Source: Spirochaetales bacterium (lineage in GTDB: Bacteria; Spirochaetota; Spirochaetia; JAIPGG01). Taken from it: DNA of 40,254 nt. The position numbers were made by a program, and so were the translations under genes. Location of the stretch: contig JAIPGG010000016.1 in the NCBI GenBank assembly GCA_021736255.1, positions 1 to 40,254 on the forward strand, in the 5' to 3' direction. This document shows, piece after piece, positions 1-8,549 of the stretch. Numbering within the stretch: position 1 is the first letter of the stretch; each line of letters begins with the position of its first letter. Below the pieces are notes generated by a model, which made no database searches, had not been told where the DNA came from, and saw only the letters and a list, made by a program, of their open reading frames with translations.

Positions 1-284
1 ATTCCGGCTTCTTTCGTGTTCCGTTCGAGGGAGCTCATCATGGTTTCGATGAGCTGGTCATCATAGGGACGCTTGCGGGTATCGGTAGGCACGATGTGAT
101 CGACCGTAGCAAAGGTGCGTTCCGGATGGGCCACCTTCAAACCCCGTTCGGCCAACATACCGAAGGCCTGGGGAGAAGTCACCTCATGAATGAGGTGCAA
201 ACCAATAAGCAACTGATCCTGACCGCTGGGCAACCTGCGCACCCGGTGACGGTTCCATACCTTTTGAAAGAGTGTTTCTGCCAT
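1..284 (-). CDS. leuC: 3-isopropylmalate dehydratase large subunit, N-terminal part (cut by window edge)
   Basis: The visible N-terminal 94 residues carry the group I LeuC pattern: [10 protein letters not shown] at the start, [16 protein letters not shown] near residues 26-41 and [11 protein letters not shown] near residues 57-67. LeuC with LeuD isomerises 2-isopropylmalate to 3-isopropylmalate in leucine synthesis and uses a [4Fe-4S] cluster. The cluster cysteines lie beyond the window. The ATG is the first start after an in-frame TGA, and the ribosome binding site in front of it is weak. The gene lies 70 bases downstream of acnA on the same strand, so both aconitase-superfamily genes may be co-transcribed. 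Homoaconitase is a possible alternative, but the HEVTSPQAF block is typical of LeuC. Seen: sequence and truncation. Known: family role. Inferred: co-transcription. Confidence 0.88.
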   Translation of the reverse strand, partial: MAETLFQKVWNRHRVRRLPSGQDQLLIGLHLIHEVTSPQAFGMLAERGLKVAHPERTFATVDHIVPTDTRKRPYDDQLIETMMSSLERNTKEAG

Positions 285-354
285 GACGGAGCATCATAGC
301 ATATACTGCATATTGCTCCAAGCCATACACAGCCGGCAGGATCTTTTCCGGAGG

Positions 355-3156
355 CTACTCCAGTCGTTCCGCCAGACTGTACTGAAGAATTCCGCCGGAG
401 GCAAGATAACCGAGCTCGACTACAGAGTTGACCATGGCCGTTCCCTCGATCTCAAAACTGTCCCCCTCCGGACGGGTGACCCGAATCATCAACCGCTGCC
501 TCGGCTCGGTTACCGGAGGTACACTGAAGGTTTCTTCTCCGCTAACCCCGAGACTCGACCAATCCGAATCAATGGAAACCGGCAAAACCCCCATTCCGAC
601 CAGATTACTTCGGTGAATCCGTTCAAAGCTCTCGGCTATCACCGCCGAAACTCCCAGCAGCGCCGTTCCCTTGGCCGCCCAATCCCGAGAACTGCCCATA
701 CCGTAATCCTTTCCGGCCAGGACTACCAGATCTTCACCCCGGTCGAGGTAGCTGCGGGAAGCTCGGAAAATGGTGGTCTCCTGTTTTTCCGGGAAAAGCA
801 GGGTATAGCCCCCTTCCACCCCGGGAACCAGAAGGTTTCGAAGACGGATATTGGCAAAGGTCCCCCGGATCATCACTTCGTGATTTCCCCGGCGAGAACC
901 GAAGGTGTTGAAATTCTCCCGGCTAATCCCCCGTTCGAGGAGCCATTTTCCGGCATCCCCTTCCGGTGGTATTGCCCCTGCAGGAGAGATGTGATCGGTA
1001 GTCACCGAATCCCCGAGCAAAGCAAGCACCCTGGCAGCGGTAACCGGTCCGCTTCCCGGCACCTGCGAACGGACGGCCGGCGCATCGAAGTCCTCGAAAA
1101 AGGGCGGTTTCCTGATATAGGTGGACTCATCCCTCCAGGTAAACTGCAGGGGTTTCCGGGAATTCTGCACCGCTTCCTTGTCCTCCGGCTCCTTTTCCCG
1201 GCCCAGAGCCTCCCAGCGGGGGCCTGCCTCGTATGCCGCATCATAGGCGGCCACCATATCTTCCGGCCGGTAGTAATCGGAAAGACAATTGTCGAGTTCT
1301 TCTTCTGAAGGCCAGAGATCGGCAAGCATCACCGCCTTTCCGTCGGAGGCAAAGGCAACCGGCTCGTGTTCCAGGTCCCTGAGGACCGTTGCCGCAAGGG
1401 CATAGGCCACCACCAGGGGCGGAGAGGCCAGAAAGTTCGCGCTTACCTCGGCATGAATCCGTCCCTCGAAATTCCGGTTCCCCGAAAGCACGGAAGCTGC
1501 CTCGAGTCCCTCCTCCCGGATACGCCGGGAAACATGCTCCGGCAGGGGCCCGCTGTTTCCTATACACGTAGTGCAGCCGTAACCGACGACGTTGAATCCG
1601 ATTTCCTCCAGATAATGCAAAAGCCCGGCCCGTTCGAGGTAGGCGGTTACAGCCCGGGAACCGGGTGCAAAGCTCGTCTTTACAAAATCCGGCGGTTTTA
1701 CTCCCGCCTCGACTGCCCGTTTGGCTACTAGAGCGGCGGCGAACATGAGCCGGGGATTCGAGGTATTCGTACAACTGGTAATGGCCGCGATGACAACTGA
1801 GCCGTTGTCGAGCTGCCTACCTGCATCCTCTTCGTGTGATGGTGCTTTGGCAGACCCCGTTTCAGGCCGGCTCGATCTCTCCGTGCCTTGGCCGGAACCC
1901 CCATGCTGTCTCGAGGAATCGCTGCCTGAAAGCTCTGCCCGGGTTTGAAAAAACTCTTGGTAAACTACCGGCAGATCTGCAAGCCCCACCCGGTCTTGCG
2001 GGCGTTTCGGGCCGGCAAGGGAGGGTACGACCTGCGAGAGATCGAACTCCATCACGTCATTATACTGCGGTTCTCCGGCCTCGGGACCTCGGAAAAGCCC
2101 CTGCGCCCGGGTATAGGCTTCGACAAGATCGATCTGTTCTTTCGATCTGCCGGTCTCCGCCAAATACTCGAGCGTTCGCCCGTCCACCGGAAAGACTGCT
2201 GCGGTTGCGCCGAACTCGGGGCACATATTTGAGAGGGTTGCTCTGTCCGGAACAGAAAGAAAACTCATGCCGGGGCCGGTGAACTCGAGGAACAGCCCCA
2301 CCACTCCCCGTTCGCGCAGCTGCTCGGTAAGGGTGAGAACAATATCGGTAGCGGTCACACCCGGCCGGGGAGAACCGGTCAGGCGGATCCCTAAAACCTC
2401 GGGAACCGGTACAAACACCGGCTGTCCCATCAGACCGGCCTCCGCTTCGATCCCTCCGACTCCCCATCCGAGAACACCGATGCCGTTGATCATCGTGGTA
2501 TGCGAATCGGTACCCAAAACCGTGTCGGGAATAAGGAGCTCTTCTCCACTGTCGAGTTTTCGCCGCCCTACTACGTCCGCGAGAAACTCCAGGTTCACCT
2601 GGTGGCAGATTCCCCTGGCGGGGGGGATCACCTTGAAGTTGTCGAAGGAACCAGAAGCCCACTGTAAAAGTTCATATCGCTCGGCGTTCCGCTGATATTC
2701 GCGATCGGTATTCTTTTCGAGGGCATCAGGACCGGCGTAATAATCCACCTGCACCGAATGATCGATAACGAGCGCTACAGGCAGCTGGGGCTGAAGCCCT
2801 GCAGGATCCCGGCCGGCCTCTGCATAGGCATCCCTGAGAGCCGCAAGGTCCACTACCGCAGGAACCCCCGTAAAGTCCTGCATTAGAATCCGTGCAGGAA
2901 GAAAGGGAAGCTCCGGCAGAGCACCAAACAGCATGCTGCGGCCGGACGTTTCGGCGGCGGTGGGGCTGCCGGTCTGCTTGATCTCTGCTCCAGGTCCGCC
3001 CTCCATCGACCCGCTTCGCAGCTGGTACTCCAAAAGGATCAGCTCGGTTACCGGAAAGGACTCGGCCGAACGCCCTTCGGGCAGCCCGGCCGAAACAGGT
3101 ACATATCGATAGGTCCGTCCTCCCGCCTGGAGGGAGGCAGTGTTCTGCATACTCAT
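355..3156 (-). CDS. acnA: Aconitate hydratase (AcnA/IRP type)
   Basis: Aconitase isomerises citrate and isocitrate in the TCA cycle using a [4Fe-4S] cluster. The signature GTDSHTTMING and the three cluster cysteines are visible: one in SCTNTSNP (about C462) and two in GYGCTTCIGNSG (about C528 and C531). The C-terminal swivel domain carries GDSVTTDHISPAG and GSSRDWAAKGT. About 930 residues is slightly longer than the usual 890. The excess is mostly a Ser/Gly/Glu-rich hydrophilic stretch just before the SCTNTSNP block (about residues 410-450). The open frame extends upstream into clpB, but that part has no family resemblance. ATGs at 3168, 3156 and 3150 are all possible starts and none has a strong ribosome binding site; 3156 is a compromise. 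It follows clpB and precedes leuC on the same strand. Confidence 0.95.
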   Translation of the reverse strand: MSMQNTASLQAGGRTYRYVPVSAGLPEGRSAESFPVTELILLEYQLRSGSMEGGPGAEIKQTGSPTAAETSGRSMLFGALPELPFLPARILMQDFTGVPAVVDLAALRDAYAEAGRDPAGLQPQLPVALVIDHSVQVDYYAGPDALEKNTDREYQRNAERYELLQWASGSFDNFKVIPPARGICHQVNLEFLADVVGRRKLDSGEELLIPDTVLGTDSHTTMINGIGVLGWGVGGIEAEAGLMGQPVFVPVPEVLGIRLTGSPRPGVTATDIVLTLTEQLRERGVVGLFLEFTGPGMSFLSVPDRATLSNMCPEFGATAAVFPVDGRTLEYLAETGRSKEQIDLVEAYTRAQGLFRGPEAGEPQYNDVMEFDLSQVVPSLAGPKRPQDRVGLADLPVVYQEFFQTRAELSGSDSSRQHGGSGQGTERSSRPETGSAKAPSHEEDAGRQLDNGSVVIAAITSCTNTSNPRLMFAAALVAKRAVEAGVKPPDFVKTSFAPGSRAVTAYLERAGLLHYLEEIGFNVVGYGCTTCIGNSGPLPEHVSRRIREEGLEAASVLSGNRNFEGRIHAEVSANFLASPPLVVAYALAATVLRDLEHEPVAFASDGKAVMLADLWPSEEELDNCLSDYYRPEDMVAAYDAAYEAGPRWEALGREKEPEDKEAVQNSRKPLQFTWRDESTYIRKPPFFEDFDAPAVRSQVPGSGPVTAARVLALLGDSVTTDHISPAGAIPPEGDAGKWLLERGISRENFNTFGSRRGNHEVMIRGTFANIRLRNLLVPGVEGGYTLLFPEKQETTIFRASRSYLDRGEDLVVLAGKDYGMGSSRDWAAKGTALLGVSAVIAESFERIHRSNLVGMGVLPVSIDSDWSSLGVSGEETFSVPPVTEPRQRLMIRVTRPEGDSFEIEGTAMVNSVVELGYLASGGILQYSLAERLE

Positions 3157-3217
3157 AAACCGTATCATGCCGGAGGGGAGCCGGCTTTGCAAGGGGCGTT
3201 TTACCGGAAAACGTGAT

Positions 3218-5794
3218 CTACTTTTTCTCGAACTCCAGCCCCTCGTCGCCGGTACGAACCTTGACTGTCGAACCATCGGGAATTTCCCCTGCAAGCATCT
3301 GCTTTGCCAGGGGGTTTTGCAGATGGTTCTGGATACTGCGCTTGAGCGGCCTGGCCCCGAAGGCAGGATCAAAACCTGCATCGGCGATGAACTTGCGTGC
3401 CCTGTCGTCGAGTTCGAGGGTTATACTGTGCTCATCCAGCCGTTTTTGCAGACGGGATATCTGAATATCCACGATCTTTTCGAGCTGTTCCCTGTCTAAA
3501 CGGTGAAAGGTAATAATCTCGTCGAGCCGGTTCAAAAACTCAGGCTTGAAGGTCGATTTGAGCAGATTGTCGAGTTCCCCTCCGATCTCGTCGAGATTCT
3601 CGGTACGCAATATCAGGTCGCTGCCGAGGTTGCTGGTCAGGATGATGATGGTGTTGCGGAAATCGACGTTTCGCCCCTGACCGTCGGTGAGCCTTCCTTC
3701 ATCCAGCAGCTGCAGAAGTATGTTGTACACATCAGGATGTGCCTTCTCGAACTCGTCGAAGAGAACAATCGAATAGGGACGGCGGCGGACCGCCTCGGTG
3801 AGCTGGCCGCCCTGGTCGTAACCGACATAGCCTGGAGGCGCACCGATGAGGCGGGAAACCGAGTGCTTCTCCATATATTCGCTCATATCGATCCGGTTCA
3901 TCGCCCGTTCATCGCTAAAAAGAAAATCAGCCAAGGTGCGGGCGAGCTCGGTTTTTCCAACACCCGTCGGCCCGATAAAGAGAAAGGTGCCGAGGGGGCG
4001 ATTTTCATCACCAATACCGGATTTGTTTCTGCGGATTGCATCCGCTACCGCACGGATGGCCTCATTCTGACCGACAACCCGGTTGGAAAGGGTGTCCTCG
4101 AGCTGGAGGAGTTTTTGGAGCTCGGAACTCATCATCTTGGAAACAGGAATCCCGGTCCATGTGGAAACCACCCGGGCAATGTCCTCATCCGAGACCTCTT
4201 CCCGCAGGAGACTGCCGCTCTGCTGCAATTCTTCGAGCCGGACGGACTGATCTTCGAGTTCTTTTTGGGCCGCAGGGATCTTCCCGTGCTGAATTTCGGC
4301 GGCACGGTTGAAATTACCCTCGCGCTCGGCCCGTTGCTCCTCGTGATGCAGCTCTTCGAGTTCCTGTTTGAGCCGGCGGATATCATCAATGATTCCCTTT
4401 TCGTTCTGCCACTGAAGATGCATGGCATCACGCTTGCTTCTGAGGTCCGCAAGGTCCTTCCGGATATCCTTGAGACGTTCCTCGGAGGCCTCGTCGCTCT
4501 CCTTGGTCAGGGCCTGTTCCTCGATGGTGAGCCGGGTAATTCTCCGCTCGATCTGGTCGAGCTCTATTGGCTGGCTCTCGATCTCCATCTTGAGACGGCT
4601 CGCCGCCTCGTCCACCAGGTCAATGGCCTTGTCCGGCAGAAACCGGGAAGTTATGTAGCGATGGGAGAGAGTCGCCGCCGCAATAAGGGCCTCGTCCTTG
4701 ATACGCACTCCGTGGTGGACCTCGTAGCGTTCCTTCAATCCCCGGAGAATACTGACGGTGTCCTCGACCGAAGGCTCGCCGGTGAAAACCGGCTGGAAGC
4801 GCCGTTCCAATGCGGCGTCTTTTTCGATGTGTTTTCGATACTCATCGAGGGTTGTCGCACCGATGGCCCTGAGGTCTCCTCTTGCCAGGGCAGGCTTGAG
4901 AAGGTTGGATGCATCCATCGCCCCTTCGGCGGCTCCTGCTCCGACAAGGGTGTGGAGTTCATCGATAAAAAGGACGATTTTCCCTTCGGATTGAGAGATC
5001 TCGTGAATAACCGCCTTGAGCCGCTCTTCGAATTCGCCGCGGAATTTGGCCCCGGCAACGAGTGCTCCGAGATCGAGGGCGAGAAGCCGCTTTTCTTTAA
5101 GCGATTCGGGAACATCACCCGAAACGATCCTGCGGGCCAGGCCCTCAGCGATCGCCGTTTTGCCTACCCCCGGTTCACCGATCAGGACGGGGTTGTTCTT
5201 GGTCCTGCGGGAGAGCACCTGCATAACCCGCCGAATTTCATCGTCCCTTCCGATGACAGGGTCGAGCTTTTCCTTTCGTGCAAGGGCGGTCAGGTCACGG
5301 CAGTAGCGGTCGAGCGCCTGGTAGCGGTTCTCCGGATTCTGATCGGTAACCCGCTGATTACCGCGAATCTGCTGGAGGGACTGCAGGATGGCGTCTCGGC
5401 TCACCCCTGCATCCTTGAGAATATCTGCGGCAGGTCCTTTGTTTTCGATCAGGGCAAGAAGAATGTGCTCGGTACTGACGTACTCGTCTTTGAGCTTCTC
5501 CGCTTCTGATTCTGCGGTGGTGAGCACCTTTGCCGTTGCCGGAGCAAGGGCCGCCTGAGCAGTCTCTCCGTAAGCTCGCGGCTTGCCGTCGAGGGCCTTC
5601 TCTACCGTGCTGATTATTGCAGAAAGCGATACCCCGAGCCGTTCCATAAGAGGAGGAACTACTCCTCCCTCCTGTTTGAGCAGGGCTAGAAGGAGATGCT
5701 CGGGTTCGAGATTTGCATGATTATATTGACGGACTTGCGTGTCTGCGTCCGCTAGTATTTCCTGGGCTTTTACCGTGAATTGATCAAATCGCAT
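3218..5794 (-). CDS. clpB: ATP-dependent disaggregase ClpB
   Basis: ClpB is a cytoplasmic AAA+ hexamer that, with DnaK, pulls polypeptides out of aggregates after heat or oxidative stress. At 858 residues it matches the family length (E. coli 857). Domain order is complete: N-domain repeats (1-145), first ATPase with GEPGVGKT (206-213) and Walker [11 protein letters not shown], the coiled-coil middle domain (about 400-530), second ATPase with GPTGVGKTE (near 605), and the C-terminal domain. The middle domain separates it from ClpA and ClpC. The ATG is preceded by AGGTGTATAGGT. A sigma-70-like promoter lies just upstream, and no CIRCE element (TTAGCACTC-N9-GAGTGCTAA) is seen, so HrcA control is not indicated. 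The opposite strand is open for long stretches, which is a compositional shadow. Confidence 0.98.
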   Translation of the reverse strand: MRFDQFTVKAQEILADADTQVRQYNHANLEPEHLLLALLKQEGGVVPPLMERLGVSLSAIISTVEKALDGKPRAYGETAQAALAPATAKVLTTAESEAEKLKDEYVSTEHILLALIENKGPAADILKDAGVSRDAILQSLQQIRGNQRVTDQNPENRYQALDRYCRDLTALARKEKLDPVIGRDDEIRRVMQVLSRRTKNNPVLIGEPGVGKTAIAEGLARRIVSGDVPESLKEKRLLALDLGALVAGAKFRGEFEERLKAVIHEISQSEGKIVLFIDELHTLVGAGAAEGAMDASNLLKPALARGDLRAIGATTLDEYRKHIEKDAALERRFQPVFTGEPSVEDTVSILRGLKERYEVHHGVRIKDEALIAAATLSHRYITSRFLPDKAIDLVDEAASRLKMEIESQPIELDQIERRITRLTIEEQALTKESDEASEERLKDIRKDLADLRSKRDAMHLQWQNEKGIIDDIRRLKQELEELHHEEQRAEREGNFNRAAEIQHGKIPAAQKELEDQSVRLEELQQSGSLLREEVSDEDIARVVSTWTGIPVSKMMSSELQKLLQLEDTLSNRVVGQNEAIRAVADAIRRNKSGIGDENRPLGTFLFIGPTGVGKTELARTLADFLFSDERAMNRIDMSEYMEKHSVSRLIGAPPGYVGYDQGGQLTEAVRRRPYSIVLFDEFEKAHPDVYNILLQLLDEGRLTDGQGRNVDFRNTIIILTSNLGSDLILRTENLDEIGGELDNLLKSTFKPEFLNRLDEIITFHRLDREQLEKIVDIQISRLQKRLDEHSITLELDDRARKFIADAGFDPAFGARPLKRSIQNHLQNPLAKQMLAGEIPDGSTVKVRTGDEGLEFEKK

Positions 5795-5829
5795 ACCTAT
5801 ACACCTGTTTCGTTGTTTATTTTAAGTAT

Positions 5830-5858
5830 AAGATACGAAGGCCCGGAACAATCGTCAA
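5830..5858 (-). promoter_or_regulatory. Putative sigma-70 promoter of clpB
   Basis: On the minus strand TTGACG (5858-5853) is followed after 17 bases by TATCTT (5835-5830). Predicted transcription start is near 5823, giving a leader of about 28 bases that contains the clpB ribosome binding site. An overlapping TATACT slightly downstream could also serve as a -10, but its spacing from TTGACG (22) is poor. Confidence 0.5.
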
Positions 5859-5873
5859 CGAATATTGGAGAGC

Positions 5874-5896
5874 AGCCGCAGAGTTCAGCAGCGGCT
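5874..5896 (-). terminator. Possible 3' hairpin after the DUF3783 gene
   Basis: AGCCGC and GCGGCT form a six-base-pair stem with an 11-base loop immediately after the DUF3783 stop codon. No T-run follows on the minus strand, so it is at best a weak or factor-dependent end, or an mRNA 3' stabiliser. Confidence 0.25.
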
Positions 5897-5897
5897 C

Positions 5898-6140
5898 TTA
5901 TTGTCCTTTCTCCTGTCCACCGGGCGGGTTTTTCCGCATGTATTCGTGCTCCTCTCGAACCTCGGAAATAAGATCTTTCACCGTCCACTCAATGTTGTTC
6001 GGAGTGGACATGCTGAAAGCGATTCCCGCAGGATCGTCGGTAACCTGTTTGACGGCCCGCATGATCCGGACAGCCTGATCCTGGTTGAATCCATGGAGAA
6101 AGACAATTCTCTGGTCGTCACTGTTTTCCGTATCAGCCAT
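5898..6140 (-). CDS. DUF3783-domain small protein
   Basis: An 80-residue protein whose core (IVFLHGF near the N-terminus, then GIAFSMSTPNNIEW and KDLISEV) resembles the DUF3783 family of short bacterial and archaeal proteins with no established function. The frame is open further upstream, but the ATG chosen here overlaps the 3' end of avtA by eight bases (ATGGCTGA), a typical translational-coupling arrangement, and the upstream part is antisense-quality sequence. The C-terminus is hydrophilic (EEHEYMRKNPPGGQEKGQ). No signal peptide or membrane segment is seen. It is probably made in the same transcript as avtA. The family assignment rests on remembered motif resemblance and is moderately sure; no function is proposed. 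Confidence 0.75.
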   Translation of the reverse strand: MADTENSDDQRIVFLHGFNQDQAVRIMRAVKQVTDDPAGIAFSMSTPNNIEWTVKDLISEVREEHEYMRKNPPGGQEKGQ

Positions 6141-7386
6141 GAAGTTTCTGAGCCTCCTCTGCAATAATTTCGATACCTCGACGCACATCCTCTTCGGCCT
6201 GTCCGTAATTGATCCGGATGCACTGATTGCGGTGTTCCCATTCCTCCTCCAGGCCATAAAAAAAGAACTGACCAGGTACCACGATCACCCCTCGTTTCTT
6301 CAGTCGTTCATACAGTTCGGATACCGGAACACGCAAATTCTTGAACCAGATCCAGAGGAAAATAGCTCCCTCGCTCTTATGAACCGAGTAATCGACTCTT
6401 CCCTCGAAGAATTCGTCGATCCACGACAGCGCCTTATTCGCCTTTTGCTTATAGTAAGGACGGATAATATCTTTGCTGATGCGGAGAATTTCACCGTTTT
6501 TCAAAAGTGGTGTTGTAATGACCTGCCCGACACTGCCGGTAGCAAGGCTCATGACAGCGTTCAGAGATGAGAGGGCATCGATTACCGGCACGTCGGCAAC
6601 GATTATGCCGGTTCGGGAAGCAGGGAGCCCTAACTTCGAGAGACTCATCCCGAGAATAATATGGCGGTCCCAGACCGGTTTTACCTCTTCGAAGATAATG
6701 CCGGGAAAGGGTACTCCGTAGGCATTATCAATAAAGAGAGGCAGCTCCCGATCGGCGGCAACACTGCTGAGGGCGGAAATCTCAGAGTCGGTCAGCACAT
6801 TTCCCGTCGGATTAGTCGGCCGGGAAACACAGAGAGCGGCAATGTCGTCGCCGATCTCCAGATTATCCAGGTCTACCCGATATTTGAAGCGGTGTTCCTC
6901 GAACTCATCGATCACAGACCGACGGGAAACAAAAAACCCTGCCTCGGAGGGCTGGTCCGCGTACCCTACATACTCAGGAGTGAGGGGGAAAAGCACCTTC
7001 CGGAGCTTTCCGGCGCTGTCCTGGCCGGCAAAAAGGGTGAAGAGGTAGTAAAAAGCGCTCTGGCTTCCATTGGTTACGGCTATGTTCTCCGGCCCGACAG
7101 CCCAGCCGTAGCGCTCCGACAGCATACCGGCCAGTGCCTCGAGAAAGGCCTTGTTTCCCTGCGGGCCGTCATAATTGGCAAGCATCCGTTCGAACTCATC
7201 ACCGGCAGCAAGTATCTCTTCCATCCGGCGGCGCCAGATCTCGTTGACTTGGGGAATATGAGCCGGGTTGCCCCCGCCGAGCATATAGACCTTGTCCGTT
7301 CCCTGCAGAGCCGCTCCTAGATCATCCATAAGGGCAAGAATGCCCGATTTTGAGGTGTACTTTTCTCCGATTCTCGAAAATCTCAT
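6133..7386 (-). CDS. avtA: Valine--pyruvate aminotransferase
   Basis: This PLP-dependent fold-type I aminotransferase of 417 residues aligns along its whole length with E. coli AvtA, which exchanges the amino group between valine and pyruvate/alanine. Shared blocks include MLGGGNPAHIP (35-45), NYDGPQG (71-77), VTNGSQSAFYYLF (104-116), CVSRPTNPTGNV (186-197), IDNAYGVPFPGIIF (219-232) and MSLSKLGLP, where K251 is the expected PLP lysine. The C-terminal IRINYG block supplies the carboxylate-binding arginine. The start ATG is preceded by GAGGATGGTGAAG, and a TATAAT hexamer lies about 27 bases upstream of the start on the minus strand. It reads into the DUF3783 gene with an eight-base overlap and is divergent from the binding-protein operon. 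leuC lies a few genes away, but a shared pathway unit is not shown. Confidence 0.95.
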   Translation of the reverse strand: MRFSRIGEKYTSKSGILALMDDLGAALQGTDKVYMLGGGNPAHIPQVNEIWRRRMEEILAAGDEFERMLANYDGPQGNKAFLEALAGMLSERYGWAVGPENIAVTNGSQSAFYYLFTLFAGQDSAGKLRKVLFPLTPEYVGYADQPSEAGFFVSRRSVIDEFEEHRFKYRVDLDNLEIGDDIAALCVSRPTNPTGNVLTDSEISALSSVAADRELPLFIDNAYGVPFPGIIFEEVKPVWDRHIILGMSLSKLGLPASRTGIIVADVPVIDALSSLNAVMSLATGSVGQVITTPLLKNGEILRISKDIIRPYYKQKANKALSWIDEFFEGRVDYSVHKSEGAIFLWIWFKNLRVPVSELYERLKKRGVIVVPGQFFFYGLEEEWEHRNQCIRINYGQAEEDVRRGIEIIAEEAQKLHG

Positions 7387-7473
7387 TGCGCTTCACCATC
7401 CTCAATGTATGGAATTATACTACGGCGAATTCCCTTGATTCCGCAAGCGGAAACAAAAAAGAAACATACTTTC

Positions 7474-7503
7474 TTGAGAAAACTGCAAAACATCCTGTAT
7501 AGT
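7474..7503 (+). promoter_or_regulatory. Putative promoter of the sensor binding-protein operon
   Basis: TTGAGA and TATAGT are separated by 18 bases. The -10 ends only 11 bases before the start codon at 7515, so a start near 7510 would exclude the GTGGAGA ribosome binding site from the transcript. Either the message is nearly leaderless or the true promoter lies further upstream. Confidence 0.35.
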
Positions 7504-7514
7504 GGAGACAATCT

Positions 7515-8549
7515 ATGCTGAAGTCCGGATTCCGAAAAGGAATACTCTTTACTGTTGTGCTCTTTGTTCTGGGAGGAGCAGCGGCTTTCTTCTTTTTCAC
7601 AGGAACCGATTCACCGGATCTTCCAAGGGAATCAAACCCTCAATTGGAAATCCTTTTCATGCCCGGAAGAGACAACCCCTTATATTATTCTATATATGAA
7701 GGAGCCCAAAACGCTTCCCAAGAACGGAACATCAATCTAAGTTTAGCACCATTCCATGATTCCTGGAACAGCCGCTCACAAACAGAGCAACTCGTCGAAT
7801 ACGTCAATCAAACCAATCCAGATTGTTTGATCATATCTCCCGCCTCATCTACGGAACTGATTAAACCACTCAAAACCGTTTTCAAGGCCGGTACCGAAGT
7901 AATTACTGTAAACACCCCCCTGGGTGACGGGAATTACTCAAAAGAGTCCGAATGGGCTTTTCCTATAACACACATAGGTTCCGACAACACTCTGGGGGGA
8001 AGGAAGGTCGCATATTATTTATCACAGATAACAAATAAAAAAGGACACATATCAATATCAACGAGCAAACCAGATATTTCTGCTTTTGAGAGTCGTGTTC
8101 ATGGTTTTTATTCAGGCATATCAGGATTTCCAAGCATGAGGGTTGTCAGCATTGATTACAATTACCTAAATAGAAAACAGGCGTTTCAGCAAACAATATC
8201 AGCTCTGCAAACATATCCCTCGCTTTCTGCGATATTCGGTACGGATATTGTAAGTTCCAAAGGTATAAACGAGGCCATCAAATCCACAGGGATGACCGGT
8301 GTTTCAAAGGTACTTCTCTGGGGTGCTCTTCCTCAATTCGTTGAATCTATTGAAACAGGTCTGGCTGATGTCGTGGTCGCACAAAAACCCTATGAAATGG
8401 GATATGAAGCAGTAAAGTCGGCATATACCTATTTATATGAAAAGAACCCGGTCCCGAAACGGATTGTTACCGGGATCACTTTGATTACTCCGGACAATCT
8501 TCATGACCCATCGATAAAACAATGCATCTACCGCGAGAGCATGCCATGA
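7515..8549 (+). CDS. Membrane-anchored periplasmic sugar-binding-like protein (sensor accessory)
   Basis: A 344-residue protein of the periplasmic-binding-protein type 1 fold (RbsB/LuxP-like). The N-terminus has a basic start and a hydrophobic run at about residues 9-30 without a lipobox cysteine or clear signal-peptidase site, so it may remain membrane-anchored. Family features follow: ILFMPGRDNPLYYSIYEGAQ, then NPDCLIISPASS, THIGSDNTLGG and a C-terminal MGYEAVKSA. It is not next to transporter genes; instead its stop overlaps the histidine kinase start by ATGA. That suggests it presents ligand to the kinase, like LuxP with LuxQ, rather than feeding a permease. Ligand unknown. The gene is visibly AT-richer than the acnA-clpB side. 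Seen: fold motifs and overlap. Inferred: sensing role. Confidence 0.85.
   Translation: MLKSGFRKGILFTVVLFVLGGAAAFFFFTGTDSPDLPRESNPQLEILFMPGRDNPLYYSIYEGAQNASQERNINLSLAPFHDSWNSRSQTEQLVEYVNQTNPDCLIISPASSTELIKPLKTVFKAGTEVITVNTPLGDGNYSKESEWAFPITHIGSDNTLGGRKVAYYLSQITNKKGHISISTSKPDISAFESRVHGFYSGISGFPSMRVVSIDYNYLNRKQAFQQTISALQTYPSLSAIFGTDIVSSKGINEAIKSTGMTGVSKVLLWGALPQFVESIETGLADVVVAQKPYEMGYEAVKSAYTYLYEKNPVPKRIVTGITLITPDNLHDPSIKQCIYRESMP

Noticed and set aside
3503-5509. Open frame of 668 codons on the plus strand opposite clpB
   Set aside because: It is fully antisense to an intact ClpB, has no recognisable domain and reflects codon bias of the real gene. The same applies to the long frames opposite acnA, desaturase and hydantoinase genes.
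5795-5870. HrcA/CIRCE control of clpB
   Set aside because: The TTAGCACTC-N9-GAGTGCTAA element is absent; only a sigma-70-like promoter is seen.
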